Positions 8,885 to 16,804 of a stretch of DNA of 64,000 bases are shown here, piece by piece. The DNA is taken from NCBI RefSeq assembly GCF_014534645.1, contig NZ_JACVQF010000184.1, forward strand, positions 186,001 to 250,000, in the 5' to 3' direction. A program made the position numbers and the translations under genes. Position 1 is the first letter of the stretch, and each line of letters opens with the position of its first letter. The DNA comes from Streptomyces griseicoloratus (GTDB taxonomy: Bacteria; Actinomycetota; Actinomycetes; Streptomycetales; Streptomycetaceae). The notes beneath the pieces are model-generated. The model was not told where the DNA came from, did not search any database, and was given only the letters and a program-made list of their open reading frames with translations.

Positions 8885-9286
8885 CTATTGACCGCCTTGC
8901 TGTTCATCCCGGCGCCGCTGCCAGCGCTCCTCGATCCGGTCCATAACGGAACGCTTCTGCCGTCCCTGACGACGGGCCTGCGGTCCGGCACCGGGAGCGG
9001 CCTGCTCACCGGGCTTGGGGGCCTTGCGCCAGCCGGTCACGGCGAGGACCGCGCAGCCGAGCATGACGAGGAATCCCACCACGCTGAGCCAGACCTGCTT
9101 GGCGACCATACCGGCCATGAGGAGCGCAATACCTACGAGGAAGCCCGCGACCGCCTGGTAGACCCGTCGCCGGGTGTACGTACGCAGCCCGCTTCCCTCG
9201 AGCGCTGTCGCGAACTTGGGATCTTCGGCGTACAGCGCTCGCTCCATCTGCTCGAGCATGCGCTGCTCGTGCTCCGAGAGCGGCAC
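8885..9286 (-). CDS. DUF3040 domain-containing membrane protein
   Basis: Actinobacterial family protein of 133 residues with the characteristic N-terminus MPLSEHEQRMLEQMERALYA, two adjacent membrane helices (about 43-86) and a basic, Gln/Arg-rich cytoplasmic tail. The ATG at 9286 is preceded by an AGGAGG ribosome binding site. In other actinobacteria these small proteins often lie near division/cell-wall clusters, as here, but their function is unknown. It is separated from the upstream methyltransferase gene by 277 bases containing hairpins. Confidence 0.9.
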   Translation of the reverse strand: MPLSEHEQRMLEQMERALYAEDPKFATALEGSGLRTYTRRRVYQAVAGFLVGIALLMAGMVAKQVWLSVVGFLVMLGCAVLAVTGWRKAPKPGEQAAPGAGPQARRQGRQKRSVMDRIEERWQRRRDEQQGGQ

Positions 9287-9491
9287 GGAGTCCTCCTCAT
9301 CGTGCAGTCGCCGGGGCGACCCGGGGGGTCCCTTCAGGATAGGCAGGGAATCGCCCCCGTGAAACCCGCCCCTCTACGCCAATTGGCCAACCGGACTCCG
9401 TCATGGACGCGCCGGCTCGCTGAGGTTCCCATTCCCCGGCGGCCGACCGGTCATGCCGGGCGGTCTCCCTCGATCATACGGCGCCGGACCC

Positions 9492-9547
9492 CCGTTCGGG
9501 GGGCCTGTGGCGTACTCCATCTGCGGCCGCGCCGCTGATCAGCGGCG
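9492..9547 (-). terminator. hairpins downstream of the methyltransferase gene
   Basis: Following the methyltransferase stop on the minus strand come an 18-bp perfect palindrome, CGCCGCTGATCAGCGGCG (9530-9547), and a CCCCC-GTTC-GGGGG stem nearby. They probably end methyltransferase transcription before the separate DUF3040 unit. The perfect palindrome could instead be a protein-binding site. Confidence 0.5.
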
Positions 9548-9563
9548 TACCACAGGAGGCTGC

Positions 9564-10334
9564 TCAGGCCGCTGTGGTCCCCTTGGTCTCACCGAGCACG
9601 TGGAGCTGCGTGGCCACCGAGTGGAAGGCCGCGAGCTCGGCCGCCGCGGCCTCCAGCTTCAGCAGGGCGTCCAGGGCGCCGGGCTCGGTGTCCACGAGCA
9701 CGCCGGGAACGAGGTCGGCGAAGACCCGTACCCCGTGCACGGCGGCGACCCTGAGGCCCGCGCCCTCGACCAGGCCGGTGAGCTGTTCGGCGGTGAAACG
9801 GCGCGGCACGGGGTCCCCGGTGCCCCAGCGGCCGTTCGGGTCGTCGAGGGCCCGCCGGGCCTCGGTGAAGTGGCCGGCGAGGGCCCGCGCGAGCACCGCG
9901 CCGCCCAGGCCGGCGGCGAGCAGGCTGAGGACGCCCTCGGTGCGCAGGGCGGCGACCGCGTTGCGCACGCCCTCGGCGGGGTCGTCCACGTACTCCAGCA
10001 CCCCGTGGCACAGCACCACGTCGTAGCCGCCGCGCTCGACCACGTCGAAGAGGCCGTGGGCGTCGCCCTGGACGCCCCGCACCCGGTCGGCGACGTCGGC
10101 CTCGGCGGCCCGGCGCTCCAGCGCGAACAGCGCGTTGGGGCTCGGGTCGACGACGGTCACGCGGTGCCCGAGGCGGGCCGCCGGCACGGCGAAGTTGCCG
10201 CTGCCGCCCCCGGTGTCGAGGACGTCCAGCGCCTGGCGACCCGTGGCCTTGACCCGGCGGTCGAGGGCGTCCTTGAGGACCTCCCAGACCACGGCGGTAC
10301 GGAGGGAAGCGCGGGGGCGCATCGGGTCCGACAC
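9564..10334 (-). CDS. class I SAM-dependent methyltransferase
   Basis: 256-residue Rossmann methyltransferase. Motif I is VLDTGGGSGNFAVPAA, an acidic ribose ligand follows in VTVVDPSP, motif II is VQGDAHGLF and motif IV YDVVLCHGVLEYV. The C-terminal half is variable (substrate side), so the substrate cannot be read. GTG 10334 has GAGGAG about 11 bases upstream. It follows the HEPN gene on the same strand after 172 bases. Overall resemblance is to the CmoA/UbiE-like family rather than DNA or rRNA methylases. Confidence 0.85.
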   Translation of the reverse strand: MSDPMRPRASLRTAVVWEVLKDALDRRVKATGRQALDVLDTGGGSGNFAVPAARLGHRVTVVDPSPNALFALERRAAEADVADRVRGVQGDAHGLFDVVERGGYDVVLCHGVLEYVDDPAEGVRNAVAALRTEGVLSLLAAGLGGAVLARALAGHFTEARRALDDPNGRWGTGDPVPRRFTAEQLTGLVEGAGLRVAAVHGVRVFADLVPGVLVDTEPGALDALLKLEAAAAELAAFHSVATQLHVLGETKGTTAA

Positions 10335-10506
10335 GGCAGTTTGACTCCTCGGCGCGGCACCGCCTCGATGCGGCGGAGCGAACGGTGCGCCTCCCCGGCC
10401 GCGAGCGCGGGAGGGAAGGCTTCAGGCCCTCCCCACCCTATTGCCTCCGGGGCCCGGCCCGGCCACTCCGGTACCGCACGGGCTGCGTCCGGGGGCGCCG
10501 GGGTCC

Positions 10507-11070
10507 TCAGCCCGCGTCCGGCATGTCACGGCCCGTGCCGTCGCCCGCCGGGCGGTCCCCTTCCGGGCGCGGCTGCGGCAGCACCGGCTGGAGGACGAGC
10601 ATCCGCTCCACGATGCGCAGGAACATCGCCACGTCCCGTATCAGGTCGTCGGCGTCCCGGCTGCCGGCCGCGCCCTCGATGCCCGCCTCGGCCAGGGCGC
10701 GGCGCCGGGCGCCGGAGGCGAACAGCGCGCTCCAGTCGGCGAGCTCGGGCGCGATCTCGGGGAGCACGTCCCAGGCACTCCTGATGCGGGCCCGGGCCCG
10801 CGGGGTGGTCTCGGGGCGGCCGCGCGCGGCGAGCACGGCGGCGGCGGTGCGCAGGGCGGCGAGGTGGGCCGTCGCGTAGCGCTCGTTCGGCGTGGGCAGG
10901 ACGGTGGCCTCTTCCAGGCCGGCGCGGGCCTGGGCGAGCAGGTCGAGGGCGGCGGGCGGGGCCGTGGTCCGGCGGAGCACCGGGTGCACGTCGCTCGCCG
11001 GGCCGGTCAGTGAGGGGGCAGGGCCGGTTGCGCTGCGCCGGCGGGCGGCGGCTGCGGACGAGTGGGCCAT
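10507..11070 (-). CDS. SAV_6107-family HEPN domain protein
   Basis: 187-residue all-alpha protein resembling the actinobacterial SAV_6107 HEPN family. A disordered N-terminal ~30 residues is followed by helices containing the conserved RYATAHLAALRTAAAVLA block. In this block Arg64 and His69 form an R-x4-H pair like the catalytic motif of HEPN ribonucleases, although the residue after Arg is Tyr instead of the usual polar residue. AGGAGG precedes ATG 11070. No adjacent nucleotidyltransferase (MNT) antitoxin is present; it is divergent from the ABC/YhgE/TetR operon. Function unknown; nuclease activity is only a hypothesis. Confidence 0.82.
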   Translation of the reverse strand: MAHSSAAAARRRSATGPAPSLTGPASDVHPVLRRTTAPPAALDLLAQARAGLEEATVLPTPNERYATAHLAALRTAAAVLAARGRPETTPRARARIRSAWDVLPEIAPELADWSALFASGARRRALAEAGIEGAAGSRDADDLIRDVAMFLRIVERMLVLQPVLPQPRPEGDRPAGDGTGRDMPDAG

Positions 11071-11171
11071 GACGATCCTCCTGTCGTCTCCGTGACGGCA
11101 CGCCCTGCTACGGGGTGCCGTATGTGCCCATCGTGAGGTATGCCACTGACAATCCGTTCTGACCTGGGCTT

Positions 11172-11218
11172 TTGCTTCGATCGAAGGTTCGGGCTAGGTT
11201 TTGCACTGACCAGTCAGT
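11172..11218 (+). promoter_or_regulatory. promoter with overlapping palindromic (TetR-type) operator
   Basis: TTGCTT (11172-11177), 17 bases, then TAGGTT (11195-11200) form a good promoter. The inverted repeat ACTGAC-CA-GTCAGT (11205-11218) falls on the predicted start of transcription, an arrangement expected for repression. A second perfect palindrome, CTTCGATCGAAG (11175-11186), overlaps the -35 region. The TetR gene three genes downstream is the obvious candidate ligand-responsive repressor. Confidence 0.65.
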
Positions 11219-11256
11219 TCAAAAGCGTGGATGCAGTGACCAGGGGGTGAGGTGCC

Positions 11257-12054
11257 GTGGAGGGTCCGACCGGGCTCGGTGTGACGGCCCACGACTTCGG
11301 ACTCAAGGGGCCGCGTGGCTGGGCGTTCCGCGGCATCTCCGTCGACGCCGGACCCGGCGCGCTGATCGCGGTCAGGGGGCCGTCCGGATCGGGCCGCACC
11401 TGTCTGCTGCTCGCGCTCACCGGCCGGATGAAACCGACCGAGGGGACGGCCACCGTGGGAGGCCGGGCCCTGCCCCGGCAGATGTCCGCGGTGCGGCGGA
11501 CAAGCGCCCTCGCGCACGTCCCGGGCGTCACCGACCTCGACCCGGCCCTGACCGTCGGCGAGCACCTGCGCGAGCGGGCGCTGCTGCAGCGCCGGTTCGG
11601 CGACTCGGTGCGCGGGCTGCTGCGCCCGCGCGGGGAGCGGGCGGCGCAGACGAGGCTGCGGATCGACACGGCGCTGGCCGCGGCCGGCCTCGACCGGGAG
11701 GCGCTGCCCAAGGGCTCCCGCACGGCCGTGCGGGACCTGGAACGCACCGAGGCGCTGCGCCTGTCGATCGCCCTGGCGCTGATCGGCCGCCCGGGCCTGC
11801 TCGGCGTCGACGACACCGACCTGAAGCTCTCGGCCGCCGAACGGGCCGGGATCTGGTCGCTGCTGGCGTCGATCGCCGACTCGGGCACGACGGTCCTGGC
11901 GGTGTGCAGCGAGGCGCCGGAGGGTGCGGTGGTCGTCTCCACCGGGCCGGACGACAGGGACGGCGCCGGCCGCGAAGAGGACGAAGAGGAAGAAGACGCG
12001 GAGGACGAAGAGAAGGGGGCGGCCGATGCGCTCGCCGAGGCTGGCCGCGCTTGA
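11257..12054 (+). CDS. ABC transporter ATP-binding protein, degenerate
   Basis: 265-residue ABC-type ATPase. Walker A reads GPSGSGRT (41-48), with Arg47 in place of the invariant Lys. The signature region RDLERTEALRLSIALAL lacks the LSGGQ consensus, and the Walker B region LLGVDDTD lacks the usual catalytic Glu. The C-terminus is a strongly acidic tail rich in Glu/Asp. It overlaps the YhgE/Pip gene by 29 bases. It may bind nucleotide without efficient hydrolysis, or act as a regulatory subunit. GTG 11257 follows GGTGAGG. Confidence 0.85.
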   Translation: MEGPTGLGVTAHDFGLKGPRGWAFRGISVDAGPGALIAVRGPSGSGRTCLLLALTGRMKPTEGTATVGGRALPRQMSAVRRTSALAHVPGVTDLDPALTVGEHLRERALLQRRFGDSVRGLLRPRGERAAQTRLRIDTALAAAGLDREALPKGSRTAVRDLERTEALRLSIALALIGRPGLLGVDDTDLKLSAAERAGIWSLLASIADSGTTVLAVCSEAPEGAVVVSTGPDDRDGAGREEDEEEEDAEDEEKGAADALAEAGRA

Positions 12055-14110
12055 GCTCAGGCGCTTCGGGCGCGGGAGGCTGCCGCGTGCCGCACTGGTC
12101 GCGCTGCTGGTGCTGCCCCTGCTGTACGGCGCGCTGTACCTGTGGTCGTTCTGGGATCCGTACGGCCGTCTGGACCGCATCCCCGTGGCGCTCGTCAACG
12201 ATGACAAGGGGGCGAACGCGGGCGGCGAGAAGCTCACCGCGGGCGACGACATCACCGAGGGCCTGCGCGAGAGCGAGGTCTTCGACTGGCACGAGGTGAG
12301 TGCCGCCGAGGCCCGCCGGGGCGTGGAGGACGGCACCTACTACCTGTCCCTCACCATGCCCGCCGACTTCAGCCGGCGCATCGCCTCCAGCGCCGGCGAC
12401 TCCCCCGAGACCGGCGCCCTCCAGGTGCGCACGAACGACGCGAACAACTACATCGTCGGGCAGATCTCCCGGACGGTGTTCGGCGAGGTGCGCGAGGCCG
12501 CGTCCAGCAAGGCGTCGAGGTCGTTCCTGGACCGGATCTTCGTCTCCTTCTCCGACATCCACGGCGAGACCGTGAAGGCCGCGAAGGGCGCCGACGACCT
12601 CAAGGGCGGCATCGGCAAGGCGAAGAAGGGGTCCAAGGACCTCGCCGACGGTCTCAAGGACGCCGAGGACGGCAGCGGCAAGCTGTCCAAGGGCCTGAAG
12701 AAGCTCGACAAGGGCGCCGGCGACCTGGAGGAGGGCTCGAAGCAGGTCTCCGAGGGCACGCAAGCCCTCGCGGACAAGGTCAACGGGACCGCCGGAAAGG
12801 TGGGGCCGTTCCTGGAGGACAACGAGAAGACCATCGGCGACACGGCCCAGCTCGTCGCCGACTCCTCCGGGGCGATCCGCGACCACCTGGAGACGCTGGT
12901 CAGGACGGCCCCGACCGCCGCGAAGGGCGCCCACGCGGCCTCCGACACGCTCAGCGGCATCCACCGGGCGCGGTGCGAGGACCCGGCGCTGCCCGACCCC
13001 GCCTGCGCCGACCTGAAGAAGGCAAAGGACAGCGCCGCCGACGTGGCGGTGATCGCGGACGACGTCAACACCCTCGTCGCCGACCAGGACGGCGACCTGA
13101 AGAAGCTCGACGAGAACCTCGCCGCCCTCCAGAAGCAGGCCCAGGCCCTCGCCGACCGCGCGCCGAACCTCTCGGAGGACCTCGACGACGCCGTCACGAA
13201 GATCAACGAGCTGAACGAGGGCGCCGGAAAGGTCGCCGCCGGAGCCAGGAAGCTGCACAAGGGGCTCGGTACGGCCAAGACCGGCGCGGTGGACCTGGAC
13301 GAGGGCGTCGGCCGGCTCAGGACGGGCGCGGACGATCTGAACGGAGGCATGTTCAAGCTCGTCGACGGCTCCTCGAAGCTCGCCGGCGGACTGCACGACG
13401 GCGCCGGGCGGATCCCCGACTACGACGAGCAGGAGCGCGACCGGCGGACGGGCGTGATGGCCGACCCGGTCCGGCTGGTCTCCGAGTCCCTGCACCAGGC
13501 ACCCAACTACGGCACCGGATTCGCCCCGTACTTCATCCCGCTCTCCTTGTGGGTGGGCGCGATGGTGGCCTACATGCTGATCGCCCCGATGAACCGGCGT
13601 GCGCTCGCCGCGGGCGCCTCCGCCTGGCGGATCGCGCTGGCGGGCTGGCTGCCGGTGGTGGCGATCGGGGTGCTCCAGACGGTGGCCCTGATGTCGGTGC
13701 TCCACTGGGCGGTCGGCCTGCAGATGGCCCGGGCGGCCGGGACGGTGGGCTTCCTCTTCCTGGTGACGGCGTGCTTCACGGCCATCGTGCAGTGGCTGAA
13801 CGCCCGCTTCGGGGCGGCCGGCCGGATCCTGGTCCTCGCCCTGCTCATGCTCCAGCTGACGTCGGCGGGCGGCACCTACCCGGTGCAGACCAGCCCGGGC
13901 TTCTTCAACGCCCTCCACCCCTTCCTCCCGATGAGCTACGTCGTCGAGGCGCTCAGGAGGCTCATCACGGGCGGCGGTCTGGAACCGGTGTGGCACGCGT
14001 GCGTGGTGCTGGCGGCGTTCACCGCGGCCGCCCTGGCGCTGACCGCACTGTCGGCGCGCCGGCGCCAGGTGTGGACGCTCGACCGGCTGCACCCGGAGCT
14101 GACCCTGTGA
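12026..14110 (+). CDS. YhgE/Pip family membrane protein (ABC-2-type permease)
   Basis: 694-residue membrane protein. One N-terminal helix (about 20-42) is followed by a conserved domain (VALVNDDKG, then NDANNYIVGQ). A ~300-residue extracytoplasmic segment is built of Gly-Ala-x-x-Leu heptad-like repeats such as LADGLKDAEDGSGKLSKGL. Five to six C-terminal helices resemble an ABC-2 permease. YhgE/Pip proteins include phage receptors and ESX/type VII-associated proteins. ATG 12026 has AAGGGGG upstream; two cysteines in the repeat segment (RCEDPALPDPAC) could form a disulfide. Export of a lipid or drug under TetR control is inferred. Confidence 0.88.
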   Translation: MRSPRLAALELRRFGRGRLPRAALVALLVLPLLYGALYLWSFWDPYGRLDRIPVALVNDDKGANAGGEKLTAGDDITEGLRESEVFDWHEVSAAEARRGVEDGTYYLSLTMPADFSRRIASSAGDSPETGALQVRTNDANNYIVGQISRTVFGEVREAASSKASRSFLDRIFVSFSDIHGETVKAAKGADDLKGGIGKAKKGSKDLADGLKDAEDGSGKLSKGLKKLDKGAGDLEEGSKQVSEGTQALADKVNGTAGKVGPFLEDNEKTIGDTAQLVADSSGAIRDHLETLVRTAPTAAKGAHAASDTLSGIHRARCEDPALPDPACADLKKAKDSAADVAVIADDVNTLVADQDGDLKKLDENLAALQKQAQALADRAPNLSEDLDDAVTKINELNEGAGKVAAGARKLHKGLGTAKTGAVDLDEGVGRLRTGADDLNGGMFKLVDGSSKLAGGLHDGAGRIPDYDEQERDRRTGVMADPVRLVSESLHQAPNYGTGFAPYFIPLSLWVGAMVAYMLIAPMNRRALAAGASAWRIALAGWLPVVAIGVLQTVALMSVLHWAVGLQMARAAGTVGFLFLVTACFTAIVQWLNARFGAAGRILVLALLMLQLTSAGGTYPVQTSPGFFNALHPFLPMSYVVEALRRLITGGGLEPVWHACVVLAAFTAAALALTALSARRRQVWTLDRLHPELTL

Positions 14111-14142
14111 GACCTGCGGTGACGACCCCCGGAAGGGTTCCT

Positions 14143-14787
14143 GTGACAATCGGGACCATGGAAAGCAGCAGCGCCGCCCCGCAGGGCAGCAGCCGTCGCG
14201 AGGCCACCCGGCAGAAGCTCTACGAGGCGGCCGTCACCCTCATCGCCGAGCAGGGTTTCTCCGCCACCACCGTGGACGAGATCGCCGAACGGGCCGGGGT
14301 CGCGAAGGGCACGGTCTACTACAACTTCGCCAGCAAGTCCGTCCTGTTCGAGGAGCTGCTGCGGCACGGCGTCGGTCTGCTGACCGCATCCCTGCGGGAG
14401 GCCGCCGAGCGAACGGCACGGGAGGGCCGCGGCCGGGTCGACGCCCTGGACGCGATGATCCGCGCGGGGCTGGTCTTCATCGACCGCTACCCGGCCTTCA
14501 CCCAGCTGTACGTGGCGGAGCTGTGGCGCACCAACCGGGCCTGGCAGTCCACGCTGCTGGTGGTCCGGCAGGAGGCCGTCGCGGTGGTGGAGGGGGTGCT
14601 GCGCGAGGGCGTGGACAGCGGTGAGTTCAGCGAGGAGATCGACGTGCCGCTGACCGCCGCCGCCCTGGTCGGCATGGTGCTGGTGGCGGCGCTGGACTGG
14701 AAGTCGTTCCAGCCGGAACGCTCCCTCGACGACGTGCACGCGGCCCTGTCCCGGCTGCTCCAGGGGCGGGTGAGCGGCCGCCCCTGA
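14143..14787 (+). CDS. TetR/AcrR family transcriptional regulator
   Basis: 214 residues. The N-terminal TetR helix-turn-helix reads TVDEIAERAGVAKGTVYYNF, preceded by REATRQKLYEAAVTLIAEQG, and a helical ligand/dimer domain follows. The GTG at 14143 is preferred because GGAAGG lies seven bases upstream; an ATG at 14158 is the alternative and yields 209 residues. It lies 32 bases after the YhgE/Pip gene, so the operon encodes its own regulator. The palindrome at 11205-11218 is its likely operator, giving autoregulated repression of the exporter. Confidence 0.92.
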   Translation: MTIGTMESSSAAPQGSSRREATRQKLYEAAVTLIAEQGFSATTVDEIAERAGVAKGTVYYNFASKSVLFEELLRHGVGLLTASLREAAERTAREGRGRVDALDAMIRAGLVFIDRYPAFTQLYVAELWRTNRAWQSTLLVVRQEAVAVVEGVLREGVDSGEFSEEIDVPLTAAALVGMVLVAALDWKSFQPERSLDDVHAALSRLLQGRVSGRP

Positions 14788-14804
14788 GGCCCGGCCGCAC
14801 AGGA

Positions 14805-14859
14805 AGGCGCCGGTCCGTGGTGGCCGCGTCCCCCGCGGGCCACCGCCGGACCGGCGCCT
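14805..14859 (+). terminator. terminator after the ABC/YhgE/TetR operon
   Basis: A long stem begins with AGGCGCCGGTCCG (14805-14817) pairing with CGGACCGGCGCCT (14847-14859). A further partly paired GTGGCC/GGCCAC segment lies inside. It starts 17 bases after the tetR stop. Confidence 0.85.
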
Positions 14860-15276
14860 CCTCCTGCTCCCCCGTACGTCCCCCCGTCGGAACCCCCGTT
14901 CTCGGTCGTTCCCCCGGGTTCCCCCGTCCTCGCTCCCGCCGGCAGCGGCCGGCGGAAGGAGCGGATCGCGGGCCGGCCCCGTTCCGGCGCCCCGTGTCGC
15001 CGGTGCCGCGGCCGTGCCCCTCTCCGTGCCTCCACTCTCTCGTTCCCCCAGGTGGGGCCCCATCCGCGCGCGTACTCATCTCCCCGGCTAGGTACGGATA
15101 CTCAGTCCTGCGCACGCAAGCCCAACGCCCGGCGACCGCGACCGGTCACGTGCGCGCCCGCCGCCGTACTCAGCGCCCGTAAGGTGTGCGGCCGCGCTCG
15201 TGAGGAGACCGTGGGGGCGCCGGCCGGCGCCGCCCCTCGGCCCGGATTGTCGGTGGCGGCCGATAAAGTCCCTGGC
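14860..15276. other. 417-bp spacer with C-run tract and GTACTCA heptamers
   Basis: No gene is supported here. The left half is a tract of repeated CCCCCG runs. The right half contains three copies of a GTACTCA-type heptamer (15072-15078, ATACTCA at 15098-15104, 15166-15172). One belongs to the imperfect inverted repeat TAGGTACGGATACTCA (15089-15104). This is presumably the control region of the CrtI-like gene at 15277. Confidence 0.6.
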
Positions 15277-16773
15277 ATGGCACGGATTGCGGTGATCGGC
15301 GCCGGGATGGGCGCGATGGCGGCCGCCGCCCGGCTGGCCGTCGCGGGCCACCGGGTGGTGGTGTACGAGCGGACGGAGACGTACGGCGGGGCGCTGCGCC
15401 GCTTCGAGCGGGACGGCTTCTCGTTCGACACCGGCCCCGCCCTGCTGCCGCTGCCCGCGGTCTGGCGCGATCTGTTCGTCAAGACCGGCAAGGAGCCGCT
15501 GGAGCGGTGTGTCGAGCTGGTCCAGGTCGACCCGTCGTCGCGGCACGTCTTCGCGGACGGCACGCGGTTCTCCCTGCCGAACGCCTCGCGCGCGGGCGTC
15601 GTCGCCGCCCTCGACGAGGCGCTCGGCTCGTCCGCCGGGCAGCGCTGGGGGGACTTCCTGGTGCGGGCCCGGGAGGCCTGGGACCGGACCCGCCGGCCGC
15701 TGCTGGAGGAGCCGCTGTGGCCGGACTGGCGGGTGCTCGGCGAGCGCGAGCCCTATCCCGCGGTCCCGTACAAGCGGCTGCTGCGCACCCGCCGGGCCGT
15801 CACCCTCGCCGAGGTTGGCGCCCTGGAGCTGAAGGACGCCCGCCTCGCCGCCCTCCTGGAGAGCCACGCGCTCGCGCACGGCCTCGATCCCCGCTCCGCC
15901 CCGGCCAGCGCCGCCGTACTGCCGTACATGGAGCACGCCTTCGGCACCTGGTACGTGCGCGGCGGTCTGCGGGAACTGGCGCGGGCGGTGTACGACCGGT
16001 GCCGGGAGCGCAGGGTCGAGTTCCGCTTCGGCACGCAGATCACGGGAATCGTGGAGAAGGACGGCCGGGCCGCCGGCGTGCGGCTGGCCGACGGCACGGT
16101 GGACGAGGCCGGGTTCGTGGTCGCCGGTGTCGCGCCCGGTGTGCTGGACCGCCTCGCCGGCGGGGCGGCGGTGCGGGGCGAGGGGGAGGTCCCGCCGCAG
16201 CGCGGGGCGGCGAGCCGGCTCACGGTGCTGCTGGCGCTCCGGGGCGCCCGCCCAAAGGGCACGGCTCACCGCACGGTGGTGCACGCGGAGGACCGCGAGG
16301 CCGAGTTGGAGTCCCTGTTCGGCGCGGTGCCCCGTGTGGCCGCGCGGCCCACGGTCACCGTGCTGCGGCCCGGCGACCCGGAGTCGGTCCCGGACGCGGA
16401 CCACGAGGCGGTGACGCTCACCTCGGTGGTGCCCTCGGGGACCGGGGCGGACGCCGAGGCGCACGCCGAGCACGTGATCGCGGTCGCCGGGCGGGAGATA
16501 CCGGACCTGCGCGACCGTCTCCTGTGGCACGAGGTGTGCACCCCGGCCGACGTCGAGGAGGCGACCGGCGCGGAGGGCGGAGCGGTACCGGCGCCCGCGC
16601 TGGCGGCGGCCGGCGGTCGCCTGCTGCACCCGGCGAACGTCACGCGTACGGGCGGTCTGTTCACGGTGGGCGGCTGGTCGCATCCCGGCGGCGGTCTGCC
16701 GCACGCGGGCATGTCGGGCGCGCTGGTCGCCGGACTGATCGTGGAGGGGCCCGGGTTCCGGGGCTCCCAGTGA
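15277..16773 (+). CDS. NAD(P)/FAD-dependent oxidoreductase, phytoene desaturase-like
   Basis: 498-residue flavoprotein of the CrtI/carotenoid-retinoid oxidoreductase superfamily. It has an N-terminal dinucleotide fold IAVIGAGMGAMAAAARLAVAGH with the following acidic YERTE, the region GGALRRFERDGFSFDTGPALL, and the C-terminal FAD motif GGWSHPGGGLPHAGMSGALVAGLI. No crtB/crtE genes flank it, so carotenoid synthesis is not implied; streptomycetes carry several such orphan desaturase-like enzymes. ATG 15277 is the first start with the intact GAG motif. It converges on the Tyr/Gln-rich protein gene. Confidence 0.85.
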   Translation: MARIAVIGAGMGAMAAAARLAVAGHRVVVYERTETYGGALRRFERDGFSFDTGPALLPLPAVWRDLFVKTGKEPLERCVELVQVDPSSRHVFADGTRFSLPNASRAGVVAALDEALGSSAGQRWGDFLVRAREAWDRTRRPLLEEPLWPDWRVLGEREPYPAVPYKRLLRTRRAVTLAEVGALELKDARLAALLESHALAHGLDPRSAPASAAVLPYMEHAFGTWYVRGGLRELARAVYDRCRERRVEFRFGTQITGIVEKDGRAAGVRLADGTVDEAGFVVAGVAPGVLDRLAGGAAVRGEGEVPPQRGAASRLTVLLALRGARPKGTAHRTVVHAEDREAELESLFGAVPRVAARPTVTVLRPGDPESVPDADHEAVTLTSVVPSGTGADAEAHAEHVIAVAGREIPDLRDRLLWHEVCTPADVEEATGAEGGAVPAPALAAAGGRLLHPANVTRTGGLFTVGGWSHPGGGLPHAGMSGALVAGLIVEGPGFRGSQ

Positions 16774-16774
16774 G

Positions 16775-16791
16775 CGCCCGGCCGCCGGGCG
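16775..16791. terminator. short hairpin between convergent genes
   Basis: CGCCCGG (16775-16781) and CCGGGCG (16785-16791) form a 7-bp stem with a 3-base loop. It sits directly after the oxidoreductase stop and 14 bases from the stop of the opposing gene. Confidence 0.45.
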
Positions 16792-16804
16792 GTCCCCCGA
16801 GGCG

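Noticed and set aside
11528-14149. 873-codon minus-strand ORF opposite the ABC/YhgE genes
   Set aside because: Lies wholly antisense to two well-supported genes and has low-complexity His/Gly/Val/Arg composition.
15277-16773. Carotenoid biosynthesis cluster
   Set aside because: Only a CrtI-like enzyme is present; no phytoene synthase, cyclase or prenyltransferase genes flank it.
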